Assembly: GCA_002722245.1 (NCBI GenBank)
Contig: PBLA01000018.1
Span: 62,001-126,000 of the forward strand
From: Flavobacteriales bacterium
GTDB lineage: Bacteria; Bacteroidota; Bacteroidia; Flavobacteriales_C; GCA-002722245
Length of the DNA: 64,000 nucleotides
Direction: 5' to 3'
Made by a program: the position numbers and the translations under genes. The notes under the pieces are model-generated. The model was not told the DNA's origin and did not search any database. It was given only the letters and a program-made list of their open reading frames with translations. Each line of letters starts with the position of its first letter. Positions within the stretch are counted from its first letter, which is position 1. Below, piece by piece: positions 1 to 8,308 of this stretch.

Positions 1-33
1 AGAATGTACCTAGATGGAAACTAAACGTTCCAA

Positions 34-171
34 TTATTGAAAATGACGCTTCCTTTTTGATTTAAAGTATTTTTTAGGACTTACGACTTTGTAGCCAGGA
101 CCACATGAATTTTTAACCACGCAGGAGTGCATGATCAACATACTTATTAGAACAGCAATTACCTTCCACAC
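34..171 (-). CDS. probable tiny lipoprotein (45 aa)
   Basis: This short frame is seen directly in the sequence. It starts at a GTG (169-171) only 18 bases after the stop of the M42 peptidase gene, in the same direction, and ends at TAA 34-36. The translation has one Lys, a hydrophobic stretch (VIAVLISMLIM) and then HSC, which looks like a lipoprotein signal and lipobox, followed by a short Lys/Arg-rich tail containing a Cys-Gly-Pro-Gly motif. An ATG at 139-141 would give 35 aa but remove most of the signal region, so GTG is preferred. Tiny basic lipoproteins of this kind are common in Flavobacteriia. The function is unknown, and it could be a chance frame. Confidence 0.42.
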   Translation of the reverse strand: MWKVIAVLISMLIMHSCVVKNSCGPGYKVVSPKKYFKSKRKRHFQ

Positions 172-189
172 ACCTTTTTCTGTTTTACT

Positions 190-1281
190 TTAACTAAAGT
201 ATCTGAAATCGTGATTATTTTCAATTTTTAATAACGATTCGTAAATCAACTTAATGACATTTTCAATATCGTCTTTATGAGCCGCTTCAACAGTGGTATG
301 CATGTAGCGTAAAGGCAATGAAATTAATGCGGAGGCCACCCCACCATTACTGTAGGCAAAAGCGTCTGTATCTGTTCCTGTTGCTCTTGAAACAGCCGCA
401 TTCTGAAAAGGTATTTTCTGATCCTTTGCAGCGGTTTTAATTAATTTCAACAAATTATTTTGTACTGCAGGACCTGTAGGCAAACAAGGACCTTCTCCCC
501 CTTTGATATCTCCTTGTGCTATCTTATCAATTTTTGGGGTTGAGGTATCATGACAAACATCCGTTACAATCGCCACATTAGGTTGAATCGTATCCGTAAT
601 CATTTGAGCGCCTCTTAACCCTACTTCTTCCTGAACCGCATTTACAATATATAATGCAAAGGGTAATTTCTTTTTATTTTTATGCAATAGTCTCGCTACT
701 TCAGCAATAATAAATCCACCTATTCGATTATCCAATGCTCTGCCTACATACCACCGATTATTCAACATGGTTAATTCATCTTGGTAGGTAATTACATCAC
801 CTACCTGAATTCCCATACTTAAAACCTCATCTTTATCTTTTGCTCCTACATCCAAGCAAATATTTTTTAACGAAGGCGCTTCCTCTTTGCCATTATGTCG
901 CGTGTGTATAGCTGGCCATCCGAAAACAGCCTCAACTACACCTTTTTCTGTATGAATATTCACTCTTTTTGAGGGTGCAATTTGATGATCTGACCCTCCA
1001 TTTCTTCTGAGATAAATAAATCCATCTGATGTAATATAATGCACAAACCAACTGATCTCATCAGCATGAGCTTCAATAACTACTTTGAATTTTTCATCAG
1101 GATTAATGATTGCAGCCACTGAACCATACGTATCAACAATATACTCATCCGTGTAGGGCTTAACATAATCTAGCCATATTTTTTGTCCTTCAGATTCAAA
1201 ACCGGTTGGAGAGGGATTGTTTAGATATTTTTCAAGAAATTTTTGAGCTGTTTTTGTAAGTATTGACTTCGCCATGAACAT
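190..1281 (-). CDS. M42 family metallopeptidase (glutamyl/tetrahedral aminopeptidase-like)
   Basis: This is a cytoplasmic di-metal aminopeptidase of the M42 family (FrvX/endoglucanase M/TET type), which trims peptides and normally forms a large hollow tetrahedral dodecamer. The length of 363 aa is normal for the family. The expected metal and catalytic residues are visible: His72 in AHADE, Asp184 in ALDNRIGG, the Glu218-Glu219 pair in VQEEVGLRG, Asp241 in VTDVCHD and His328 in MHTTVE. There is no signal peptide. ATG starts at 1281 and 1275 are both possible. A TAAATTTG box upstream suggests its own promoter, so it is probably not part of the exporter operon behind it. Peptide substrates cannot be told from the sequence. 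Confidence 0.9.
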   Translation of the reverse strand: MFMAKSILTKTAQKFLEKYLNNPSPTGFESEGQKIWLDYVKPYTDEYIVDTYGSVAAIINPDEKFKVVIEAHADEISWFVHYITSDGFIYLRRNGGSDHQIAPSKRVNIHTEKGVVEAVFGWPAIHTRHNGKEEAPSLKNICLDVGAKDKDEVLSMGIQVGDVITYQDELTMLNNRWYVGRALDNRIGGFIIAEVARLLHKNKKKLPFALYIVNAVQEEVGLRGAQMITDTIQPNVAIVTDVCHDTSTPKIDKIAQGDIKGGEGPCLPTGPAVQNNLLKLIKTAAKDQKIPFQNAAVSRATGTDTDAFAYSNGGVASALISLPLRYMHTTVEAAHKDDIENVIKLIYESLLKIENNHDFRYFS

Positions 1282-1294
1282 TTGATTTACACTG

Positions 1295-1302
1295 CAAATT
1301 TA
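1295..1302 (-). promoter_or_regulatory. candidate Bacteroidota -7 box for the M42 gene
   Basis: TAAATTTG on the minus strand matches the Bacteroidota consensus TAnnTTTG and ends 13 bases before the ATG at 1281. No clear TTG element is seen at the expected -33 distance, so this is a moderate call. Confidence 0.4.
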
Positions 1303-1398
1303 GTACTTAATCGTTAAAATTTGTAATTGAGTGAATAAAGTTGAAATAAGATTTTCACCTTTTGAAAACCCGTAAAATATTGAGTTATCCACGCCTAC

Positions 1399-2604
1399 TT
1401 AAAAACTCCATTTTAGGCGCATAAACCCATTTACCGATAAAAGAAGATCCTCGTTTAAAACACCTCCTAGGTTAATCATATGTATCGACCAATCTAAATT
1501 TTGAGCAACTGATCGGGTAATTGAAGGCATAAGTAATACGTAATTAACACCAGGCATGTACACAATTATACATGTATAATTAGTTAACCCATTAATTTCA
1601 CCCCCTATTGATGTCATTGTGGACCATCGCGTAGGCATTAAGGATTTAGCAGAAGTTTGAAAGGCTAACAATGATGAGGATACATCCATTCCTTTACTTA
1701 CTCCATTGGAAGAATATAGTCCACCCAATCCTATGAAATGATTGTTTTTTAAAATATATTCTCCTGAAATTGACAAACTGGTACCTGATGATTGTTTTTG
1801 AATTGGATTATGAAAATAACTTATCTCTCCTTTAAATCCCCAGTTTTTTATCCCGCCTGCCCAGCCACTTCCTAGGACAACATCATCAAAATATACTCCC
1901 CCCAATATTTGAAAATCATAATTCCAATAATTCCAGCTATATTTTGTGGCAGCAACAAAGGCTGTGTCTCTATTAATAGAGAGGGCTACTTCAACATCTG
2001 AACCGTTATTAAAATACTTTTGAATACTAACCGCATCTGAACCTGGACGTTCCTCATAATCAAAATCTGTGAAGGTAAATGCATTAAAAATATCATTGGC
2101 ATTCCAATATGTATTAATTCCCCAGTTGATTCTTTGTCTGCCAATACTCCATTCCCATTTTTTATAATAGCCTTTGTACCAAAATCGATCAATAATTGTA
2201 CTATATAAAAAACTATTCGCTTCTCCTGTTACATAAGATAAGTCAACAATACCTCCATCAAGATCTAACAAGGTGCTCATATCAGGATTTAATCGTACAG
2301 CTTCACCATAAAAAATGCGATTTCTTAATTCGAAATATAAGGTTGTCCCCCCATCCTTTCCTGTATTAAAAAAAGTTGTATTTATTCGATTATGCCAGAG
2401 TGATTGATCGTAAATATTACCTTCAACATAACCACTTAATGTTTGCATAAATTTCACATATCCATTGATCTTAGTATGCTTTTCAAAATAACTTAAAGAA
2501 TCTTGTCCTATAACACGTGAAAATAAAAGCAAAAAGAAAATTAACCATCTGTAACTAAACACTGATGAATATTTATAAAGATTGTATCCATTTAACCTTT
2601 TCAT
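1399..2604 (-). CDS. outer-membrane beta-barrel protein, partner of the ABC exporter
   Basis: The 401-aa protein has an N-terminal hydrophobic signal segment (about residues 18-33) ending near VIGQ and then alternating aromatic-rich strands typical of an outer-membrane barrel. The conserved GRQRINWG segment followed by a DFDYEERPGSDA-like loop recalls DUF1302/porin-type barrels that accompany exporters in Bacteroidota. The C-terminus ends MRLKWSF with a terminal Phe, as expected for a BAM substrate. It starts 8 bases after the ATPase stop codon and is the last gene of the operon permease-permease-ATPase-barrel. The role inferred is an outer-membrane partner or acceptor for lipid or lipoprotein-like cargo; the cargo is not known. 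Confidence 0.65.
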   Translation of the reverse strand: MKRLNGYNLYKYSSVFSYRWLIFFLLLFSRVIGQDSLSYFEKHTKINGYVKFMQTLSGYVEGNIYDQSLWHNRINTTFFNTGKDGGTTLYFELRNRIFYGEAVRLNPDMSTLLDLDGGIVDLSYVTGEANSFLYSTIIDRFWYKGYYKKWEWSIGRQRINWGINTYWNANDIFNAFTFTDFDYEERPGSDAVSIQKYFNNGSDVEVALSINRDTAFVAATKYSWNYWNYDFQILGGVYFDDVVLGSGWAGGIKNWGFKGEISYFHNPIQKQSSGTSLSISGEYILKNNHFIGLGGLYSSNGVSKGMDVSSSLLAFQTSAKSLMPTRWSTMTSIGGEINGLTNYTCIIVYMPGVNYVLLMPSITRSVAQNLDWSIHMINLGGVLNEDLLLSVNGFMRLKWSF

Positions 2605-2612
2605 AGTGGTTG

Positions 2613-3302
2613 CTATTCTTTCATATTTTGATCGCTGGTTATCTTTCCATCAGTAAGTGTTATTACGCGCTTTGCTCGATCAATTACGCGCTGGTCATGT
2701 GTTGAAAACAAAAACGTTATCCCTTCCTTTTCATTCAATTTCTGCATAATATCAAGCAATATTTTGGTAGATTTTGAATCTAAATTTGCGGTTGGTTCAT
2801 CGGCAATAATAAAGGCTGGTTTAGGAGCCAACGCTCTTGCCACCGCAACTCTTTGCTGTTGCCCTCCACTCAACTGGGCGGGACGAACATTTGCTTTTTC
2901 AGGTATCCCTACAGCCTCTAGTAACTCCTCAACTCTCTGCTTTCTTTCCTTTTGAGATATTTTTTGAAGAAGCATAACAAATTCAACATTTTCAAAGGCC
3001 GTTAGTACAGGAATTAAATTATAACTTTGAAAAACAAATCCAATATTAAATAACCTAAAGTTTATCAGTTCATTTTTTGAAAGTTCCGTTAATTCTTGTG
3101 ATGCTACTTTTACACTTCCTGAAGTTGGAACATCTAACCCTCCAATCATATTAAGCAAGGTTGTTTTCCCGGATCCTGAGGGTCCTACTACAGCAGTAAA
3201 CTCTCCCTCTTGAATAGTTAACGAAACATCATTTACTGCACAAACTTCTAAATCTGCATCTCTGAATACCTTCTCTATATTTTTTGTTTCAACAACATTC
3301 AT
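2613..3302 (-). CDS. ABC transporter ATP-binding protein, LolD/MacB type
   Basis: This 229-aa nucleotide-binding subunit has all the standard elements: Walker A GPSGSGKTT (residues 40-48), Q-loop Gln92, signature LSGGQ (144-148), Walker B FIIADE (164-169) and H-loop His202. The length and the NLIPVLTAFENV stretch after the Q-loop place it in the MacB/LolD group, which drives mechanotransmission across the envelope rather than solute import. Its ATG overlaps the upstream permease stop by 4 bases (ATGA), so translation is probably coupled. It pairs with the two FtsX-fold permeases encoded just upstream. Confidence 0.92.
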   Translation of the reverse strand: MNVVETKNIEKVFRDADLEVCAVNDVSLTIQEGEFTAVVGPSGSGKTTLLNMIGGLDVPTSGSVKVASQELTELSKNELINFRLFNIGFVFQSYNLIPVLTAFENVEFVMLLQKISQKERKQRVEELLEAVGIPEKANVRPAQLSGGQQQRVAVARALAPKPAFIIADEPTANLDSKSTKILLDIMQKLNEKEGITFLFSTHDQRVIDRAKRVITLTDGKITSDQNMKE

Positions 3303-4510
3303 AATTTATTAATCGCTTTAATAGGCTCTAATTTAAGAGCTCTTATTACAGGGAAAATGGTAGATATAAAACTTACCAAAATGACCTGAATGATTACCTG
3401 AAAATAAAAACTCTGTTTAACCACTGGATAAATCATAGTTGAGTATCCGAAATCAGCAACAGCTGCATTTGCAACGGATAAATCAATTCCCACATCACCC
3501 CAATACCCCACAGTGAGCATGGTTAAAAAAATCCCAATAGGCACACCTATTGCGGTAAGAATAAATGTTTCAATAAAGATCATTTGGGTAATTTTCCATT
3601 TACCCATACCAATAGCCATTAAAACACCTAGCTCTTTTGTTCGTTCTAACACACTCATTAACATGGTATTTACAATACCTAAAGCTAATGCTGTCCATAT
3701 AATGAACATGAAAACAAACATAACCTTATCCGTCATTTTAATCCCATTTTCTACTTCAGGTACAATTTGACCCCACGTGTATATTTGTTGATGAGGTAAT
3801 TTTTTCTGTAGTAAAGCACTGTAAGATTTTAGCGAATCATACTCATGAAAAGTAATTGCAAACTCATGGGTGAAAGCATCACCTAGTTTTTTGTTGATGT
3901 CGGATTTATGAATATAAATAATCAATTTATCTTTTAATTTATTCGGTGATTCATAAAACCCTCTCACTCTTCCCACAAATGACTTCATTCCATGAAGCAT
4001 GCCTCCCTGAATTAACACTTTATCACCAAGTTTTACTCCTAATTCATTTGCCAGAACTTCACCAATTAGAAGTGTTGGTGCTCTCTTATCATGGGGCATT
4101 TCACCTTGAGTAATGAGCGTGGAAATGGAGTGCATTTTTCTTTCTTTTGTAGTATCCACTCCAACAACCAATACTGGACTTTGTTCTTTTGTGGTTTGTA
4201 TCATAGCGGAGAACACAACACGTTCAACAATCGATTTTATCGTAGAATCAGCTTGAAGAACATGTTTTACGTGCTCAGGATCTTTGATTGGAAAATTATA
4301 GTCATACTCTTCTTCAAGAAACAATGGATGATGAATTTGAACATGTCCAATTTCCCGATTCACAATATCATTTAATTTTTGAACATAAGTCCCCCATTGA
4401 AAGGCACCAAAAAACAATCCTATCCAAACGCCAAATGCCACTGATAAAATAACTATTAGACTTCGGCTTTTTTTTCGCCATATGTTTTTCCACCCTATTT
4501 TAATAATCAT
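3299..4510 (-). CDS. ABC transporter permease, FtsX/LolC-E family (second permease)
   Basis: The 403-aa protein has the MacB/LolE layout: a cytoplasmic N-terminal IGWKNIWRKKSRS start, one membrane helix (about 17-38), a periplasmic domain of roughly 220 residues, then three C-terminal helices (around 270-290, 315-340 and 370-390). It contains the typical ERTKELGVLMAIGMGKW coupling stretch before the third helix. It ends LEPIKAINKL, usual for this family. The gene overlaps both neighbours by 4 bases. It likely forms a heterodimer with the upstream permease and works with the ATPase in moving a lipophilic substrate at the inner membrane. Confidence 0.88.
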   Translation of the reverse strand: MIIKIGWKNIWRKKSRSLIVILSVAFGVWIGLFFGAFQWGTYVQKLNDIVNREIGHVQIHHPLFLEEEYDYNFPIKDPEHVKHVLQADSTIKSIVERVVFSAMIQTTKEQSPVLVVGVDTTKERKMHSISTLITQGEMPHDKRAPTLLIGEVLANELGVKLGDKVLIQGGMLHGMKSFVGRVRGFYESPNKLKDKLIIYIHKSDINKKLGDAFTHEFAITFHEYDSLKSYSALLQKKLPHQQIYTWGQIVPEVENGIKMTDKVMFVFMFIIWTALALGIVNTMLMSVLERTKELGVLMAIGMGKWKITQMIFIETFILTAIGVPIGIFLTMLTVGYWGDVGIDLSVANAAVADFGYSTMIYPVVKQSFYFQVIIQVILVSFISTIFPVIRALKLEPIKAINKL

Positions 4511-5718
4511 GACTGCATCGCTTTAACCGCATCCATAGAACGAATTTTTAAAATTGGATAGGAACTAAACAATAATGTTATCCCTAGAATAGCCATTGCT
4601 TGACCTAAAAAAATAATCCCTTTTACAGATGTTCTCAATTGTGCTTGAAAACCATATTTCTCCATATCTTCAGCCATTTGACCACTGATATCTAGTGGGA
4701 ATTCATTAAAATAAAAAATTAACGGAACAGCGATTAAAAACCCCAGAGCGGTTCCTATTAAGGCTAACAATGTGTTTTCAAGGTAAACAATATATCCTAA
4801 TTTAGATTTTTGCATCCCCAAAGCGATTAACATACCAAACTCTCGTTTACGCTCTGCTAACATCATTAGTATCGTCCCAAACAAACCGAATGAAATAACA
4901 AAATAGAGCATTGCAGAAATGATGATGTTTGCAGCATCATTAATCGCCACAAGCATATATAAAGGCTCATTTAACTCTTGCCACGCATACAATTGACTAG
5001 ACTGTGTAAATGTTGACTTTAATTGATTTACCGTTTCAAGAGCCCTTGTATTATCATTAAAACTGAGCACAACCTGGTTAACACCTTCATATAATGCAAA
5101 CCCTTCTCTTGCATCGCTTAGCGAAATAAGGGCTAGTCTTTTATCTTCCTCTACATTGGAGAGTTTAACAATACCGACCACACGCAAAAGCATATTGGCT
5201 GAATTTCCATGATAGCCCAAACCTGAAAAATAAACTGTACTATCAATGTCCGCCTTAATTCTTTGAGCAAGTCGAGCGCCTAATACAACCTCTCCACTGT
5301 TTTGCATCATACGCCCTTCAATTAACGCTGATGATAGGTGGGTTAGTTGATTCTCAAGATAAGGATCTACCCCTGTAACCCTAATAATCTTGAATTTGTC
5401 ACCACAGGTTAACATTCCACCTCCAATAATTCGGGGAGAATATGCACTAATTTGAAGTTGGGATTCTAAATATTTTATGGTGGAATCATCGTAGGCAACA
5501 ATGTGATCTATAAAAGGTTCTTTTATAAAAGCCGTGTCATTTATTGTTCCATATCCTTGAAATCCTCCAACAACATTTGCCACTTGAGATTCCATTATTC
5601 CTGATCGAAATGCAGCCATAAAAGTAGCCAGTACAACAGCGAATTGTATCATCATTAAAGTGATGAAGGTTCTTCTCTTATTACGCCATATATTTCTCCA
5701 CGCTAGCTTTAAAAGCAT
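4507..5718 (-). CDS. ABC transporter permease, FtsX/LolC-E family (first permease)
   Basis: This is the first gene of the exporter operon. From the ATG at 5718 it encodes about 403 aa beginning MLLKLAWRNIWRNK, the typical start of this family. The same frame continues upstream to a TTG at 5757 that would add 13 residues, but a GGAGGG lies between the two starts and a -7 box sits only 15 bases upstream of the TTG, so the ATG is preferred. The layout is helix, large periplasmic domain, three helices, with the ERKREFGMLIALGMQKSK coupling segment. It overlaps the next permease by 4 bases. Substrate unknown. Confidence 0.86.
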   Translation of the reverse strand: MLLKLAWRNIWRNKRRTFITLMMIQFAVVLATFMAAFRSGIMESQVANVVGGFQGYGTINDTAFIKEPFIDHIVAYDDSTIKYLESQLQISAYSPRIIGGGMLTCGDKFKIIRVTGVDPYLENQLTHLSSALIEGRMMQNSGEVVLGARLAQRIKADIDSTVYFSGLGYHGNSANMLLRVVGIVKLSNVEEDKRLALISLSDAREGFALYEGVNQVVLSFNDNTRALETVNQLKSTFTQSSQLYAWQELNEPLYMLVAINDAANIIISAMLYFVISFGLFGTILMMLAERKREFGMLIALGMQKSKLGYIVYLENTLLALIGTALGFLIAVPLIFYFNEFPLDISGQMAEDMEKYGFQAQLRTSVKGIIFLGQAMAILGITLLFSSYPILKIRSMDAVKAMQS

Positions 5719-5772
5719 ACTTAAAGGACGTGTTTTTCTTATTGCCCTCCAAATCAAATGATCGAATTAGAA

Positions 5773-5780
5773 CAAAAGTA
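5773..5780 (-). promoter_or_regulatory. candidate -7 box for the ABC exporter operon
   Basis: TACTTTTG on the minus strand matches TAnnTTTG. It predicts a transcript start near 5766, giving a leader of about 48 bases to the ATG at 5718. It lies back to back with the TATCTTTG box of trhO on the other strand, so this short intergenic region is probably a divergent promoter. Confidence 0.42.
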
Positions 5781-5829
5781 TCCATTTATGACCTTTTAAC
5801 TAAAGCTGGACGACGAACATAAAAACACT

Positions 5830-5837
5830 TATCTTTG
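5830..5837 (+). promoter_or_regulatory. candidate -7 box for trhO
   Basis: TATCTTTG, an exact TAnnTTTG match, lies 24 bases before the trhO ATG at 5862. No clear TTG -33 element is visible. Confidence 0.45.
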
Positions 5838-5861
5838 TTGCTGCACTTAAATTGATATAGC

Positions 5862-6896
5862 ATGCAACTGTACAATAAACTAAGCGCGAAAGAAAGAGAA
5901 ATACTTATAAAAGAAGCCGGTGAAAAGCGGCTTACAATTTCTTTTTACCAATACGCGAAAATTGAAGATCCAAAATCCTTTAGAGATTTTTTATTTGTTG
6001 AGTGGGAAAAACTTAATGTCCTAGGAAGAACCTATATTGCTTCTGAAGGTATTAATGCTCAAATTTCTGTCCCAGCTTACCAACTAGAACTATTTAGAAA
6101 ACACTTATATGGAATTGATTTTCTAAATGGAATACGTTTAAATGTTGCCATTGAACAGAATGATTTCTCTTTCTTAAAAAATAAAATTAAAGTACGTGAT
6201 AAAATTGTTGCGGATGGTTTGAATGATGACTCTTTTGATGTCACGAATAAAGGTGTTCACTTAAAAGCTCGAGAATTCAATGAAATGATCGAAGATCCTA
6301 ATACAGTTTTAGTGGATATGAGAAATCATTACGAAAGTGAAATTGGACATTTCCAAGGCGCAATAACACCAGATGTTGATACTTTTCGAGACTCTTTAGA
6401 TTTAATTGAAGATGATTTAAAAGAACATAAAGAAGATAAAAATCTTGTCATGTACTGTACAGGTGGAATTCGATGTGAGAAAGCCAGTGCTTACTATAAA
6501 CACAAGGGGTTTAAAAATGTATATCAACTAGAGGGAGGTATTATTGAATATACACGTCAAATTAAAGAGGAAGGCATTGAAAATAAATTTTTGGGTAAAA
6601 ACTTTGTTTTTGACCATAGACGAGCAGAAAAAATTTCAGATGATGTTATTGCAAAATGCCATATGTGCGGTGAACCTTGCGACACCCATGTAAATTGTGC
6701 TAATAAAGGATGCCACTTGCTTTTTATTCAATGTAAATCCTGCCAGGAAAAAACACTTACTACCTGTTCTGTCGAATGTAAAGATATCGTTCTACTTCCT
6801 GAAGAGGAGCAAAAAGCTTTGCGAAAAGGAAAACATGTGAGTAATAAAGTTTTTCGAAAAGGAAGGTCAGAAAACATCATGAAGTTTAAAAAATAA
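5862..6896 (+). CDS. trhO: tRNA uridine(34) hydroxylase, rhodanese-like
   Basis: The 344-aa protein matches the YceA/TrhO family, which uses oxygen to hydroxylate U34 of some tRNAs (ho5U34). An N-terminal acylphosphatase-like region (with the RTYIASEGINAQ segment) is followed by a rhodanese domain carrying the active-site loop CTGGIRCEKAS with Cys199. The C-terminal part has a cluster of Cys/His pairs (CHMCGEPC, CANKGCH, CKSCQEK, CSVEC), a metal-binding-looking tail known in this family. It is likely monocistronic. It is a cytoplasmic enzyme. Confidence 0.93.
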   Translation: MQLYNKLSAKEREILIKEAGEKRLTISFYQYAKIEDPKSFRDFLFVEWEKLNVLGRTYIASEGINAQISVPAYQLELFRKHLYGIDFLNGIRLNVAIEQNDFSFLKNKIKVRDKIVADGLNDDSFDVTNKGVHLKAREFNEMIEDPNTVLVDMRNHYESEIGHFQGAITPDVDTFRDSLDLIEDDLKEHKEDKNLVMYCTGGIRCEKASAYYKHKGFKNVYQLEGGIIEYTRQIKEEGIENKFLGKNFVFDHRRAEKISDDVIAKCHMCGEPCDTHVNCANKGCHLLFIQCKSCQEKTLTTCSVECKDIVLLPEEEQKALRKGKHVSNKVFRKGRSENIMKFKK

Positions 6897-6956
6897 GCAT
6901 AACCTTTTTGTTGTTTACCCGTAAACTACATTCCGAATTATTTTTATTTCATCAAG

Positions 6957-7295
6957 ATGTTCAATTTACATTTTAAACAATTTAAGCTCTCCTCTAACTC
7001 CAAACTTGGGGATATTGATGATCAAACGGTTTTCAAATATTATCAGGACAATAATGAGATATGGGGTGAATACAGCGGAGGGCACGTTCAAAGTGGTAAA
7101 ATTATTGGTAGAAAGACGACTGAAAACGGTATTGAATTTCAATATGAACACGTGAATGATGTGGGTCAAAGAAAAACTGGAATGTGCAGAACAGAAATAT
7201 CATTTTCTCGAGAGGGAAAGTTGATACTAAACGAATATCGAATGCGAAACGACGAAAAAAAATCCTCTGGAAATTCAATTTTAATGGAGGTTTAA
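6957..7295 (+). CDS. small conserved protein of the family often mislabelled n-acetylglutamate synthase
   Basis: A 112-aa cytoplasmic protein without signal or helices. It follows the pattern of a small beta-rich family in Firmicutes and Bacteroidota: YYQDNNEIWGEYSGG, then KIIG, then a VNDVGQRKTGMC-like stretch and a final segment ending in SILME. Databases often carry the name n-acetylglutamate synthase for it, but nothing in the sequence resembles a GNAT or amino-acid kinase fold, so I treat that name as unsupported. It follows trhO in the same direction with a 60-base gap. Function unknown. Confidence 0.7.
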   Translation: MFNLHFKQFKLSSNSKLGDIDDQTVFKYYQDNNEIWGEYSGGHVQSGKIIGRKTTENGIEFQYEHVNDVGQRKTGMCRTEISFSREGKLILNEYRMRNDEKKSSGNSILMEV

Positions 7296-7384
7296 GGTTT
7301 CCCATCAAAAGTAATAGCCCTTCATAATTAACATTAGCGGTCAATTTTAAAAAGCTTTTTCACTTATTTTAATCTTTAAAATAG

Positions 7385-8002
7385 TTATTGATTACCGTAT
7401 AAATCGGTGTAATCCTGTAGGGCTAAGTTAATCACATTCTTTGCTTCTTCAGCTCCATAAACATGCGTGATTTCGCATTCGGGTGTTTCCTCATCTGGGA
7501 TTTGCTTGTAGGTTAAAAAATAATGTTTTAATCGCTTTACCAATCGATCTGGTGCTTGATGAATATCATCAAAATTATATACCTCATCTTGCGCCAACAC
7601 AGCAATGATTTTATCATCCGCTTCGCCACCATCAATCATTCGCATTCCTCCAATCACTTTTGCTTCAACTAAGATGTCTCCATGAGGGATTTCCCTCTCT
7701 GTGAACACACAAATATCTAATGGATCACCATCGCCAACAAGTACCCTTTTTGTCATTTCACCTGCGAAACCAGCAGTTTTTTCACCACAATAAGTTTGAG
7801 GTATAAAACCATATAGAGCTGGAATTATATTAGAAAATTTTTGAGGACGATCAATCATAAGGTATCCTGTCTCTTTATCAATTTCATATTTACACGTATC
7901 GGAAGGAACCATTTCGATAAAAGCGGTTACAAGGCTAGGAGCACCTTTACCTATTGAAACGCCATGCCAAGGATGCGGTTTTGATATTAGCTTTTTTGTC
8001 AT
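7385..8002 (-). CDS. ppa: inorganic pyrophosphatase, family I
   Basis: This cytoplasmic enzyme hydrolyses pyrophosphate to phosphate and so drives biosynthetic reactions. The family I signature DGDPLD is at residues 91-96. Other conserved parts are YGFIPQT (64-70), a DDKIIAV segment and the LKHYFLTYK segment near the C-terminus. At 205 aa it is somewhat longer than the E. coli enzyme (about 175 aa), with an N-terminal extension (HPWHGVSIG) that is usual in Bacteroidota. All expected acidic metal ligands appear present. Confidence 0.93.
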   Translation of the reverse strand: MTKKLISKPHPWHGVSIGKGAPSLVTAFIEMVPSDTCKYEIDKETGYLMIDRPQKFSNIIPALYGFIPQTYCGEKTAGFAGEMTKRVLVGDGDPLDICVFTEREIPHGDILVEAKVIGGMRMIDGGEADDKIIAVLAQDEVYNFDDIHQAPDRLVKRLKHYFLTYKQIPDEETPECEITHVYGAEEAKNVINLALQDYTDLYGNQ

Positions 8003-8071
8003 ATTTAAAACTATACTTTAATATGCGTATTTTTTTGTTAAAATGAAAATTAATTGATCCAAAAGCCATTT

Positions 8072-8215
8072 TTAAAAGAATTTGAAATCTATTTCTTCAA
8101 AAATTACGTGTATTTCCCTTCCTCCTTTTTCAATCATCATATACTTTTTAAGTCTATCAGAGACAGACCCTATAAAATAAACTCGATATTGAACCCATTT
8201 TAACGCGCCAACCAA
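8072..8215 (-). CDS. possible 47-aa protein in the 8003-8308 gap
   Basis: The 306-base stretch between ppa and the MORN-repeat gene holds no standard-length gene. On the minus strand a frame opens with TTG at 8215 and stops at TAA 8072-8074. Its translation (core ALKWVQYRVYFIGSVSD, then KKYMMIEKGGREIHVIFEE) looks more protein-like than random AT-rich sequence. There is no ATG near the start and no recognised family, so it may be spurious, a degraded gene end or a real micro-protein. The rest of the gap is AT-rich; a TTATTTTG just before the MORN gene is one mismatch from a -7 box. Confidence 0.25.
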   Translation of the reverse strand: MVGALKWVQYRVYFIGSVSDRLKKYMMIEKGGREIHVIFEEIDFKFF

Positions 8216-8308
8216 TCAAAATAATTCAATTTAATTTGTTAAAATTTTATGTAAAAAGGTGTGACGAATTAATACATTTAAAGTTATTTTGTTGCAAAGT
8301 TCACAATT

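Noticed and set aside
5719..5757. TTG start of the first permease adding 13 residues
   Set aside because: The family normally begins at the MLLKLAWRN position; the candidate -7 box is only 15 bases upstream of the TTG, and a GGAGGG lies between TTG and ATG.
6957..7295. N-acetylglutamate synthase function
   Set aside because: The protein has 112 aa and lacks any GNAT or amino-acid-kinase motif; the name appears to be a propagated annotation error.
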